Assembly: GCA_963741505.1 (NCBI GenBank)
Contig: CAVUIJ010000010.1
Span: 124,001-188,000 of the forward strand
Source of the DNA: JAKFWF01 sp963741505
Lineage (GTDB): Bacteria > Pseudomonadota > Alphaproteobacteria > Rhizobiales > Hyphomicrobiaceae
Length of the DNA: 64,000 nt
Direction of reading: 5' to 3'
Shown here piece by piece: positions 34,604 through 44,582 of the stretch; positions within the stretch are counted from its first letter, which is position 1; every line of letters starts with the position of its first letter. The notes under the pieces are model-generated. The model saw only the letters and a list, made by a program, of their open reading frames with translations. It made no database searches and was not told the DNA's origin. Made by a program: the position numbers and the translations under genes.

Positions 34604-37281
34604 AGCTGCGCGCGGTTCGCTTGAGCGAAGTCGGCCATTTCCGCACCGGCGTGGCGCTCGAAGGCCTGTCGGGTGGGCTCGACGTCGTCGCCGGTCCGAA
34701 TGAAGCCGGCAAGTCGACGATCTTCCGGGCGATCGAGACTGTGTTCGGCTATCCGCATTCCTCGGGCCATCGCGACGTGCACGCGCTGCAACCGGTGATG
34801 GGCGGCGCGCCGCTGATCGAGGTCGATTTCGAGACCGATGGTCGTACGTGGCGCTTGCGCAAGCGGTACCTCGCGGCCAGGTCGGTCCAGTTGGTCGACC
34901 TCGGCAATTCGGTCGTGCTGCGCGGTGCCGATGCGGAAAATCAGCTCGATCAGCTGGTCGCCGGCCGGCTCGGGCGCAGGAGCATGCTGAAGTTGTTGTG
35001 GGTCGGCCAGGACAAGGTCCTGAGGCCGATCGACGACCGGCCGGGCGAAGTGCCAAAGAGCATCGGCCGCCTGATCGAGGACGAGATCGCCGACGCCAGC
35101 GGCGAGGGGGTGGCGCGGCGGGTGCGGGAGGTGGTCGCCGCGGCGCTCGATGGTCTCGTCAGCAAAGCCAACCGCAAGCCGAAAGCCGGTACGCCCTACA
35201 AGGCCGCGATCGATGCGCGCGACCGCGCCAGGGCGGAACTGGACCAGGCCGAGGGTGATGCGCAGGCGGCGGCGACGCGGCTGGCCGAACTCAAGGCGGT
35301 GCAGGCGCGCGCCGCCGAACTCGCAGCTCCCGAGCCAGCCGCGACACGCGCGGCGAGGCTCGCCGCCTTGCGCAAGAGCCTGGATGACGGCAACCGGGCG
35401 GAGGAAGGCTGGAAACTCGCCAGCCTCGTGGTCGAGAAACTGCAGGCGGCGCACGATCTGGCACGCGATGAGCGCAGCCGGCTGGCTGCGGCGATCGACG
35501 AGGCGGCGCGTCTGCGCCACCAGATCGCCACCGCCCGGGCCGGCCTCGCGGCCGCAGCCGGCGAGGTTGAGAGCCGTTCCACCGAACGTCGGTCAATTCA
35601 GGCCCGGCGGGCGGACGCAGATGCTCGCGCCCAGGATGCGCAGGCACTGATCGAGGCGTGCGACCGTCATGAGCGGCACCGGGCGGCGACCGCTGCCGTC
35701 GCCGATCTGCTACGGCGTTCGGCATCGGCATCGGCGGACGCGGCTCGTATTGCCGAGATCGATACGGCGCTGGCGGCGGAGCCGGTGACGGAAAAGATCG
35801 CTGCCGAGATGCGGCGGAAGCAAAGCGAGATCGAAAGCCTGCGGGCGCGGCTTGCGGCCGCGCTGCCTCGGGTACGGATCGACTACGCCGCCGGCGCCGA
35901 GGGCCGCATCAGCATCGCCGGCAACGCAATTGCCGGCAGCGGCGATGTGGCGCCCGCCGCGGCGCTGATCCTCGACATCGCCGGCATCGGCCGGGTCACG
36001 GTGTCGGCGCCGGCGGTAGCGGGTGACGACACTGCCGAACGTCTGGCCGCGGCGCTCGAGCGGCTTCGGGCGATGTTGAAGGCGGCAAATGTCGCTGATA
36101 TCGCGGCCGCCGAGGCGCGGCTCGAAGCGCGCCAGCAACTCGCAGCCGAGCACAACGCCATCGCCGGCCGTCTCACGGCGGTGGCGCCGCAAGGGCTCGC
36201 AGCGCTGGAGCGGCAACGCGCCCAGGCCGAGGCCGACGTCCGCGCCTTGGCGCCGATTGTCGCGACCGATCTGCCGCCGAAGCCACGGGCGCAGCTCGCC
36301 CAGGAGTTGTCGGATCTGCGGGTTGCGATCGCGCAGCTCGATGCGGCCGAGCGCGCCGGCCAGGATGCCTTGCTGGAGGCTTCCAGGCGCCACTCCCGGC
36401 TCCAGTCGGAACTCGCCATCGCCGAGGCCGGTCTGGCGAAGATCGAGGCTGCACTGCCGCCCTCGGCACAGTGTGATGCCGAACTGGCGGCGGCAAGTGC
36501 GAGGTTGGCCGCCGCCGAAGCCGAGTTCAATACCGCCGTGCGCGAGCGCGGCGGCTGGGCCGCCGGCCGGCTGGCGGCGGCAGCCCGAGCGGCACTCGAA
36601 GCCGATATTGCCGCGGCAGTGCGGGCCGAGACGCAGAACCAGGAGGAACGCCAGCGGGTTGCGCTTGCGATCAAGGGGCTCGAGAGCGCGCTGCTGCGCG
36701 ACCGGCAGGACGGAGTCGAGGTCGCCGTCGAGGAGGCGCGCGCCGCCTTCGATGTTGCGCAGGCGCGGGTCGCAGCCTTCGAACGCGAGGTCGAGGAATT
36801 GGCGCTGCTCGGCCGGCTGCTCGAAGAAGAGGAGCAGGCGACACGCGCAACCGAGTTACGACCCGTGGTCGATCGTTTGCAGCTCTACGCGCGCGGCGTC
36901 TTTCCGCAGGCGACGTTCGCGCTTGCCGACAGGCTGGTGGTCTCGGGCCTGGCGCGCCAAGGCGTCAGCCTGGCCGCAGAGCGCCTAAGCGGCGGCACCT
37001 CGGAGCAGATCGCGATCCTCGTCCGGCTCGCCTACGCCCGCCTGCTGGCCGATCGCGGCGAGGGGCTGCCGCTGGTGCTCGACGACCCGCTTGTCTATGC
37101 CGACGAGGTCCGTTTCGAGGCGATGTTTGCGGCGCTGGAACTCGCAGCCGAGCATCATCAAGTGATCATGCTGACGTGTCATCAGGGGCGCATTGCTGAC
37201 TTGGGCGGGCGTCCTCGCGTCGCAGTAGTCGGCATGACACCATGGACGCCTGCCGACAACGTGCTGGCGGGCTTGACTTGA
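34600..37281 (+). CDS. SbcC/YhaN-like AAA ATPase of DNA repair
   Basis: An 893-residue SMC-like ATPase. Walker A is GPNEAGKST near residues 32-40 (LDVVAGPNEAGKSTIFRAIE). A long Ala/Arg/Glu-rich coiled coil (~residues 200-760), divided by a small beta domain near residue 420, separates it from the C-terminal signature RLSGGTSEQIAILVRLA and Walker B LPLVLDDPLVYAD. The conserved C-terminal YhaN tail (HHQVIMLTCHQGRI) is present. It starts with GTG overlapping the upstream TGA, so it is coupled to the sbcD-like nuclease. Together they would process DNA ends or hairpins. There is no CxxC zinc hook visible at the coiled-coil apex, as in YhaN rather than Rad50. Confidence 0.88.
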   Translation: MKLRAVRLSEVGHFRTGVALEGLSGGLDVVAGPNEAGKSTIFRAIETVFGYPHSSGHRDVHALQPVMGGAPLIEVDFETDGRTWRLRKRYLAARSVQLVDLGNSVVLRGADAENQLDQLVAGRLGRRSMLKLLWVGQDKVLRPIDDRPGEVPKSIGRLIEDEIADASGEGVARRVREVVAAALDGLVSKANRKPKAGTPYKAAIDARDRARAELDQAEGDAQAAATRLAELKAVQARAAELAAPEPAATRAARLAALRKSLDDGNRAEEGWKLASLVVEKLQAAHDLARDERSRLAAAIDEAARLRHQIATARAGLAAAAGEVESRSTERRSIQARRADADARAQDAQALIEACDRHERHRAATAAVADLLRRSASASADAARIAEIDTALAAEPVTEKIAAEMRRKQSEIESLRARLAAALPRVRIDYAAGAEGRISIAGNAIAGSGDVAPAAALILDIAGIGRVTVSAPAVAGDDTAERLAAALERLRAMLKAANVADIAAAEARLEARQQLAAEHNAIAGRLTAVAPQGLAALERQRAQAEADVRALAPIVATDLPPKPRAQLAQELSDLRVAIAQLDAAERAGQDALLEASRRHSRLQSELAIAEAGLAKIEAALPPSAQCDAELAAASARLAAAEAEFNTAVRERGGWAAGRLAAAARAALEADIAAAVRAETQNQEERQRVALAIKGLESALLRDRQDGVEVAVEEARAAFDVAQARVAAFEREVEELALLGRLLEEEEQATRATELRPVVDRLQLYARGVFPQATFALADRLVVSGLARQGVSLAAERLSGGTSEQIAILVRLAYARLLADRGEGLPLVLDDPLVYADEVRFEAMFAALELAAEHHQVIMLTCHQGRIADLGGRPRVAVVGMTPWTPADNVLAGLT

Positions 37282-37291
37282 ATGGCGCCGA

Positions 37292-37816
37292 TCAGACCTT
37301 CGCACCGCCGGGAATTGGCAGGCTGCCGCCGCTGATCTCCGGCCGCATTACGCCGGCGGTCGGATCCTCGGCACGGCGCGACTTGCCTTCGAAAAAGGCG
37401 CCCTGCTCGATCGCCAGTGCCTGATGGTAGATGTCGCCATCGACATGGCTCGAGGCCTGCAGCATGACGCGGCGGCCGCGGATCGAGCCCGCGACGTGGC
37501 CGCGCACGACCACTTCGTCGGCGACGATGCCGCCGGTGATCTTGGCCTTCTGGCCGATGGTGATGTGGGAGCCGTGGATGTCGCCCTGGACTTCGCCCTC
37601 GACGTGGACTTCGCCCTTCGAAATGAGGTTGCCGAGGATCGTCAGGTCGGGGCCGATGACGGAAGCCGCCGCCTTGTCGGGCGGGCGCTGTGCGCTGGTT
37701 GCAGGACGAGGGCCGCCGGCCTGCGGCAGCGCGGGCGGAACGGCAGGCGAGGACGCAGCAAGACTCATCGGACCACTCTCAGTTGCAGTTCTGTTGGAGG
37801 CGAAATTCGACAGCAT
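37292..37816 (-). CDS. Bactofilin (polymer-forming cytoskeletal protein)
   Basis: A 174-residue protein with a Pro/Ala-rich N-terminal tail (~50 residues), a beta-helix bactofilin domain (SVIGPDLTILGNLISKGEVHV to GDIYHQALAIEQGAFFEGK) and a short Pro/Gly C-terminal tail. Bactofilins polymerise without nucleotide and localise cell-wall or stalk functions. The start could be 37816 (MLSNFAS) or 37768 (MSLAASSP). It is convergent with the sbcC-like gene, only 10 bp apart. No M23 peptidase, a frequent partner, lies beside it. Confidence 0.92.
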   Translation of the reverse strand: MLSNFASNRTATESGPMSLAASSPAVPPALPQAGGPRPATSAQRPPDKAAASVIGPDLTILGNLISKGEVHVEGEVQGDIHGSHITIGQKAKITGGIVADEVVVRGHVAGSIRGRRVMLQASSHVDGDIYHQALAIEQGAFFEGKSRRAEDPTAGVMRPEISGGSLPIPGGAKV

Positions 37817-38033
37817 TAACGCTGGAACTCCGGTCTGAATTGCGCGGCGGCGACCACGATATGGTCGGAAATGGGACCTCCGTGCTTGTTGTTGTCTTGT
37901 ACGCGCGGCAATGAGGCTTGCCTAGATGGCCTTGGGGCTCACTGGCGAAAAATGCGCCTGAAATCGGGACGCCGATACGCCGTTTGCAGGACATGGTTGA
38001 TTTTGTCGCGCTCTGGGCCACTGGAATGGCCTC

Positions 38034-38891
38034 TCAGCGAGGTGCGCCGAACGCCGACAGGGGCTTGTAGAATCCCGGTGTCAGCCCGGCTTCGCCACGG
38101 GCGCGGTCATTGAAGGGCGGTTTGACCGGACCGCGAAAATTTTGCCGCACCAGCCGGTGGAACGTGGCCTCCAGCGGCAGTCGCCGCTCGGCGCACAGGT
38201 GGCGAAACCATTTCATGCCGAATGCGACATGGCGCTTTTCGTCGCGGTAGATGATCGCGATGATCTTTGCCGAGGTGAGGTCGCCGGCTGCCTCCAGATT
38301 GCGGATCATGCCGGGTGTGACATCGAGGCCACGCGCTTCCAGCACCAGGGGCACGACCGCAAGGCGGGCGAGCAGGTCGTGGCCGGTGGCCTGCGCCGCC
38401 TGCCAGAGCCCGTCGTGCGCCGGCTGGTCGCCGTAGGCGCCGCCCAATTCGACGAGCCGGCGCGACAGCAGGTCGAAATGCTTGGCTTCCTCGAGGCCGA
38501 CCTGCACCCAGTTATCGAAAAACGGCCGCGGCATCGGGATGTGGGCGAAGCGGCCGACCAGATCCCAGGTCATGTCGACGGCATTGAGCTCGATGTGGGC
38601 CAGCGCGTGCAGCAGCGCGAAACGGCCCTTTTCGCCGCCGGCCGACCGGCGCGGCATATGTCGCGGCAGCATCAGTTCGGGTTTCGCCGGCCGGCCGGGC
38701 TGATCCGGCATTGGGGCTGCGGTGCTGAGCGCGCCAAGGGCAAGTTGGCCGCCGAACCAGGCTTTGGCAGTCGCTTTCGCCAGCGCCACCTTTTGCATGA
38801 GGTCGGCGGTCGCGACGATGGCGCGGGCCGCACCGGCGAGGTCGGTGGGAGGCAGCATGGTGGATCGGCCGATCGATTCGGTCGTGGTCAC
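38034..38891 (-). CDS. DUF455 ferritin-like domain protein
   Basis: A 285-residue ferritin-like protein. Iron-site candidates are HIELNAVD, the EEAKHFDLL helix and DEKRHVAFG, in the order expected for a di-iron four-helix bundle. The family (DUF455, called YgiQ-unrelated ferritin-like) lacks an assigned reaction. I start at GTG 38891, which overlaps the bcp stop; the longer frame to 39047 runs through bcp in the wrong frame. Coupling to bcp suggests a shared role in peroxide or iron handling, which is an inference. Confidence 0.85.
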   Translation of the reverse strand: MTTTESIGRSTMLPPTDLAGAARAIVATADLMQKVALAKATAKAWFGGQLALGALSTAAPMPDQPGRPAKPELMLPRHMPRRSAGGEKGRFALLHALAHIELNAVDMTWDLVGRFAHIPMPRPFFDNWVQVGLEEAKHFDLLSRRLVELGGAYGDQPAHDGLWQAAQATGHDLLARLAVVPLVLEARGLDVTPGMIRNLEAAGDLTSAKIIAIIYRDEKRHVAFGMKWFRHLCAERRLPLEATFHRLVRQNFRGPVKPPFNDRARGEAGLTPGFYKPLSAFGAPR

Positions 38892-39355
38892 TTGTTGAGC
38901 GCCTCGACCGCGGCCAGGACTTCGCTCGCATGCCCCGGCACCTTGACCTTGCGCCAGGATTTCGCGATCCGGCCGGTGTTGTCGATCAGGAAGGTCGCAC
39001 GCTCGACGCCCATGTACTTGCGGCCATACATGGATTTTTCCATCCACACGCCATAGGCGGTGGCGACCGACTTGTCCTCGTCGGCGGCGAGGCGGACCTG
39101 CAAGTCATGTTTCTTCGCGAATTTCTGGTGGCTGGCGACGCTATCGGGTGAAACACCAATCACCTGGGCGCCGGCCGCCTTGAACCGATCGGCGAGGGCG
39201 GTGAAGTCGTTGGCCTCGGCGGTGCAACCGGAGGTATCGTCTTTGGGGTAGAAGTAGAGCACCACCGGCCGGCCTTTCAGCTTGGCCAGGTGCACCGTCT
39301 TGCCGTTATCGGCAGGAAGCGCGAAATCGGGGGCCGCATCGCCGTTATCCACCAT
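38888..39355 (-). CDS. bcp: Thioredoxin-dependent peroxiredoxin, Bcp/PrxQ type, single cysteine
   Basis: A 155-residue peroxiredoxin that reduces H2O2 and organic peroxides. The peroxidatic Cys is in YPKDDTSGCTAEANDF. The residue where many Bcp proteins have a resolving Cys (GCTKEAC) is Asn, and no other Cys exists, so this is a 1-Cys form that must be reduced by an external thiol. Start ATG 39355; the stop overlaps the DUF455 GTG. It is divergent from the AsmA-like gene. Confidence 0.92.
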   Translation of the reverse strand: MVDNGDAAPDFALPADNGKTVHLAKLKGRPVVLYFYPKDDTSGCTAEANDFTALADRFKAAGAQVIGVSPDSVASHQKFAKKHDLQVRLAADEDKSVATAYGVWMEKSMYGRKYMGVERATFLIDNTGRIAKSWRKVKVPGHASEVLAAVEALNK

Positions 39356-39529
39356 GCTATGAGAGCCTTTCTTTTGACGCTTTTGCGCACGCTTTTCAGG
39401 CCATACCCAATTGGAATTGGTTGTGCCAGAGGCAACCCTCGTGTAGCGCAACTTGTGCGTATCGCGTGCGATCGACCGGATGGCGGTTGCTGCCATCGGG
39501 CTCGAACGAGACTTGTTTGGACGGACCAG

Positions 39530-42500
39530 GTGGACACGCCGACGCGAACGCCGACGACAAAGCGCACTGCGCCGCATCGGCGCGGCACGACCGGTCGTGG
39601 TCGCAGCGTTGCGCGCTCGATCGGCCGGCCATCCTGGTTCTTGGTGAAGTGCCTGCTGCCGCTGGTGATTCTGGTCGGTCTGGGCCTGTCGATCGTCTAC
39701 GTCCGGCTGCTCAACGGGCCGATCTCGCTCAAATTCCTGGCAGCGCCTATTGGCCGCAGCATCGCCGCCGAGCTGCCCGGTGTGAACGTCGCGATCGAGG
39801 ACGCGCTGGTGCGGCTCACCGACAGCGGTAGCGTCGAGTTCCGGATGCGCAATGTCCGCTTCACCGATGCGCAAGGCGCGGCGATCGCAGTTGCGCCGCT
39901 AGCCGCGGTGAGCATGAGCGGGGCAGCGATGTGGTCAGGCCGGCTCGCTCCCGACAAGGTGGTGCTGATCGAGCCGCGGCTGCTGCTGGTCTACACCGAG
40001 CACGGCGGCCTCAGCGTCAGCTTTCCGAATACGGCACATGAAATCGCCGCCCCCAGAGCCGCGCCGCCCGCCCCCTCTGCCATGGCCGCCAAGCCCGAAG
40101 ATGGGAATGCTCTGTCGGCATTGCAGCGGATCGACATCGCGCGCCTGATCGCTGAGGCAGGCCAGCGCGCCCGACGCGGCTCGGATGCGGCCTCGTTCCT
40201 GCGCGAGGTCGGTGTGCGCAACGCTACCGTCATCCTCGATCGCGGCGGCCGCCAAAGCGTGTGGACAGTGATCGAAGGCGACGTCGATCTCGAACACAAG
40301 AAGAAGCGCAGCATCGTCACCGGGACGATGTCGCTTGCGAGCGCCGCCGGCCCCTGGACCACGACGTTCAAGATCGAGGAGGCCGAGAAGACGAACTCGG
40401 TCGGCCTCGAGGCGACGGTGCGTGATCTGGTGCCGCGCGGGCTTGCTGCCATGCTGCCCGAACTGCCCGGCCTCGACGCGATCGATGTGCCGTTGAGCGG
40501 TCAGGCGCGACTGGAGCTCAACCCCGATGGCCGGGTGCTTGCCGCCGGCATGAAGCTCGATGTCGGCCGCGGTGCGATCATGATGCCCGGGATCGAGAGG
40601 CGGCCGATGCCGCTCGAAGGCGGCAACCTGGATATGAGGTTCGATCCGGAAGCGCGGCGCGTGGTGATCGCGCCTTCAACGCTGCGATGGGAGCAGGGGC
40701 GGGCGACCATCGCCGGCACCATCAGCGCCACCGAAAGCGGCGGCAAGCCGGTCTGGGCGGTCGACATCAAATCGACTGCCGGGCAATTGTCGGGCGATGA
40801 ATTCGCGGTGCCCGGCGTCACCATCGAGGAAGGGCTGGTGCGGGGTGGTTTTGCCCCGGATACGGGAGTTTTCACACTGACCCAGGCGCGGTTGCGGGCC
40901 GGCGGGGCGCAGGTCGAGGCGGCGGGCGAGATGTCGGCATCGCCGTCCGGCCCATGGTTGCGGATCGAAGGGCGAATGGGCCCGACGACTGCCGAGATCG
41001 CCAAGGCGGTCTGGCCGCGAATGCTGGGACCGGGTGCGCGACGCTGGGTCGGCCGGCATGTCACGCGAGGCCGGCTCACCGGTGCCACCTTCAAGGTCGC
41101 GCTCGCCGGCAGCCATGGCCTGGTGACGCCGGAGAACCGGCGCATATCGCTGACGCTCGAAGCAACCGACGTGGCTTTCGTTCCAGCCAAGACCCTGGTT
41201 CCGGTCGAGGTGCCGCGCGCCTTGTTGCGGATCGAAGGCGACAGTCTGGAGATCTCGACGCCGGAAGCTTCCTCGCAGATCGGCGCCAACCGCCGCATTG
41301 CCATCAAGACCGGGCGGTTCACCGCCGTCGCCATATACGACGAGCCGACGCTCGGCGAGCTTGCCTTCCGCTTCCAGAGCGCCCTGCCCGCCGCCGTCGA
41401 CTACCTCGAGCAGGACAGCCTTGGCATCGGTGCGCTTGGGCTGCCAACGGAAGGGCTCGAGGGCCGGGTCGAGGGCCAGCTCAAGATCAACCTGCCGCTG
41501 GTTGCGGGTGTCGCACTTTCAGACATGAAGATTGAGGGCAAGGCCCGCGTCACCGACGGCCGTGCCAAGCAGATCATCGGCAACCATGATGTCCAGGGCG
41601 CAACGATCGCCGTCGACATCGGCGATGGTGCGGTCAACGCCACCGGTCAGATGCTGGTTGGCGGCGTCAACACCAGGCTCGCCTTCCAGCGTTTCCTGGG
41701 CGCCAGCGAGGAGCAGCAGCCGCCGCTGCGATTGACCGCCAATCTCGACGCTTCCGACCGCAACCAGCTCGGCCTCGACATCAATCACGCCGTCCAGGGC
41801 GATATCCCGATCGACCTTTCGATGACGCGCAGCGGCGCCGAACGACAGATCCGCGTGCGCGCCGATCTGTCCGGTGCGGAGATCAACATCGAGCCGCTCG
41901 CCTGGCGCAAGCCACCCGGCCGTCAGGCGCTGATGGAATTCGAGGTCGGGCGGGGACAGAAGCACCGCACCGAGCTGCAGAATTTCAAGGTCGTCGGCGA
42001 CGACATCGCTATCGATGGCAACCTGGCAGTGGACGGCCGGGGCCGCCTTACCGAATTCCATTTCCCCAATTTCGCGCTGACCCTGGTGTCACGGCTCGAG
42101 CTGCAGGGCACCTTGCGTGCCGACAACGTCTGGGACGTGAAGGCACGGGGTGCCTACTGGGACGGCCGCGAATTCTTCCGCCAGCTGTTCGCGATCGGCC
42201 AGGTGCGCGGAAAGGGTCGCGCCGGGCAAGAAGGATCAGGCCGGCCTCGATCTCAAGGCCGAAGTCGACACCGTGCTCGGCCATGGCGACATATCGCTCA
42301 AAGGCCTGCGGCTGCAGATGTCGCGCCGGGCGCAGAAGCTCGCCGGGCTGCTGGCGCGCGGCAACATCGAGGGCGGCAAGCCGATCGAGGTCGGCATGCA
42401 GCAGGCAGCCAACGAGCCGCGCAAGCTGGTGGTGATGACCGATGATGCCGGCCAGGCGTTCCGGCTGATCGGCTTCTACCCGAACCTGCAGGGCGGGCAG

Positions 42501-43202
42501 ATGCGCCTCGATATCAATCTCGATGGCCGCGGTGCGGCCGAAAAGACCGGCCTGCTGTACGTGCGGGACTTCCGCATTCTCGGCGACCCGGTGGTGAGCG
42601 AGGTGCTGCAGACGCCGGACGAGGCGCGCAGCAACGCCGAGTCGGGAAAGCGCCCGGGACGCAAGGTCGAACGGCAGTCAGTCGAGTTCGAGTGGATGCA
42701 AGCGCCGTTCTCGGTCGGCTACAACCAGTTCGTCCTCGACAGTGCGCAATTGCGCGGCCCGCTGCTTGGCGCTCGCCTCGGCGGCAAGGCCGACTTCAAG
42801 ACGCAGCAGATCGATATCGGCGGCTCCTACATCCCGCTGCAGGGCCTCAATTCCGCGCTCGGCGGCATCCCGCTGCTGGGCCAGATCGTCGCCGGCCCGC
42901 AGGGCGAGGGCGTGCTCGGCATCACCTTCCGCATCGTCGGCCCGATGGCGCAGCCGCAGGTCGTCGTCAATCCGCTGTCGATGCTGGCGCCGGGGCTGTT
43001 TCGGGAGATGTTCCAGATGACGACGCAGAACCCGCGCGTCGTGCCGCGCGACGAGAAGCCGGCGGCGACGCCGAAGGCGAAGCTGCCGCAAGCGCCCGCT
43101 GGCGGCGATGCAATCCGCCAACCTGCAGCCAAGGCGCCGCGCGCGGTGGTGCCGGAAGTGTCCAGCGGCTGGAGCACCGATACCACCGGCGGCAAGAATT
43201 AG
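39530..43202 (+). pseudogene. AsmA-like / DUF3971 (YhdP-like) envelope protein, one frameshift
   Basis: Very large inner-membrane-anchored periplasmic protein, repaired length 1223 residues. A basic N-tail is followed by one TM helix (FLVKCLLPLVILVGLGLSIV), then an all-beta repetitive AsmA/DUF3971 region and the AsmA C-terminal segment (PFSVGYNQFVLDSAQLRGP, IPLQGLNSALGGIPLLGQ, LGITFRIVGPMAQPQVVVNP). Such proteins are thought to form lipid-transfer bridges between membranes. One extra base near 42205 shifts the frame after REFFRQLFAIGQV; coding resumes as GKKDQAGLDLKAEV. The GTG at 39530 is my best start (RTPTTKRT follows); no strong RBS is visible. It is followed by convergent tyrS. Confidence 0.82.
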
Positions 43203-43238
43203 GGTTTTCGCGCATCAAGCGTCGTACCGGCAAACCGG

Positions 43239-44492
43239 TCACACCGGCCTCAGCAGCACGTGCTTCTTCTTGCCGAGCGACAGCTTGATCACGCCGTCCA
43301 GGCCGATGTCGCCGCTGCGCAACTTGGCTTTTTCGTCGGTGACTTGTCTGTCGTTGACGCGCAAGCCGCCGCCCTGCACTTGCCGGCGGGCTTCGCCGTT
43401 CGACTTGACCAGACCGGCGGTGACGAACGCCGCCAGCACGCCAAGCTCGTTCTCGATATCCGAACGCGGCACCTCGATCGTCGGCAGGTCGATCGCCAGC
43501 GCGCCGTGCTCGAAGGTCTTCTGCGCGGTTGCCGCCGCCGCATCGGCCTTGTCGCGGCCGTGCAGCAGCGCCGTCGCCTCGGTCGCCAGGATCTTTTTCG
43601 CCTCGTTGATCTCGGCGCCCTGCAGGTTGGCCAGCCGCTGGATCTCGGCCATCGGCAGCGTCGTGAACAGGCGCAGGAAGCGGCCGACGTCGCCATCCTC
43701 GGTATTGCGCCAGAACTGCCAGTAGTCATAAGCGGAGAGCTGTGCCTCATTGAGCCAAACCGCGCCGGCGGCGGTCTTGCCCATCTTGGCGCCGGACGCT
43801 GTAGTCAGCAGCGGGCAGGTCAGCGCATAAAGTTGGGCTGAGCCCATGCGCCGGCCGAGATCGATGCCGGTGACGATGTTGCCCCATTGGTCGGAGCCGC
43901 CCATCTGCATGTTGCAGCCGACCCGGCGGTTGAGCTCGACGAAGTCGTAGGCCTGCAGCAGCATGTAGTTGAACTCGATGAACGACAGCTCCTGCTCACG
44001 CTCGAGCCGCATGCGCGCCGAATCCATCGTCAACATACGATTGACCGAGAAATGCCGGCCGACATCGCGCAGGAACTCGATGTAGTTCAAGGGCGCGAGC
44101 CACTCGGCGTTGTCGATCATCAGCGCGTCGGTCTGGCCGTCGCCGAACTTCAACAGGCGGGAGAATACCGTTTTGATGCCGTCCTTGTTGGCGTTGATTT
44201 CGTCGATCGAGCGGATGGCGCGGGTCTCGTCGCGGCCGGACGGGTCGCCGACGCGGGTGGTGCCGCCGCCCATCAGCGCGATCGGCTTGTTGCCCGTCGC
44301 TTGCAGCCAGTGCAGCATCATGATCGAGATCAGCGAGCCGACGTGCAGCGATGGTGCCGTGCAGTCGTAGCCGACGTAGGCGACGGCCTCGCCCTTGCCG
44401 GCGAGTGCGTCGAGGCCGGCCATATCCGAGCACTGGTGAATGTAGCCGCGCTCTGTCAGGATGCGAAGGAAGTCGGACTTGGGGCTCGTCAT
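43239..44492 (-). CDS. tyrS: Tyrosine--tRNA ligase
   Basis: A 417-residue class I aminoacyl-tRNA synthetase. Start ATG 44492 (MTSPKSDFLRILTERG). The HIGH-equivalent is APSLHVGSL, the tyrosine-binding residues are in YVGYDCTAP and YMLLQAYDFVEL with GGSDQWGN, and the KMSKS loop appears as GAKMGKTAAG. A C-terminal S4 RNA-binding domain (ARRQVQGGGLRVNDRQV) follows. Divergent from anmK with a 90-bp shared upstream region. Confidence 0.97.
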   Translation of the reverse strand: MTSPKSDFLRILTERGYIHQCSDMAGLDALAGKGEAVAYVGYDCTAPSLHVGSLISIMMLHWLQATGNKPIALMGGGTTRVGDPSGRDETRAIRSIDEINANKDGIKTVFSRLLKFGDGQTDALMIDNAEWLAPLNYIEFLRDVGRHFSVNRMLTMDSARMRLEREQELSFIEFNYMLLQAYDFVELNRRVGCNMQMGGSDQWGNIVTGIDLGRRMGSAQLYALTCPLLTTASGAKMGKTAAGAVWLNEAQLSAYDYWQFWRNTEDGDVGRFLRLFTTLPMAEIQRLANLQGAEINEAKKILATEATALLHGRDKADAAAATAQKTFEHGALAIDLPTIEVPRSDIENELGVLAAFVTAGLVKSNGEARRQVQGGGLRVNDRQVTDEKAKLRSGDIGLDGVIKLSLGKKKHVLLRPV

Positions 44493-44582
44493 CGGTACCG
44501 CGCCGCGCGAACGGCGCCTCCGTCTCGTTAACCGGTTGATTTGAGGGCCGGACCATGCACCGCAACGCGCATGAGGGCAAGT

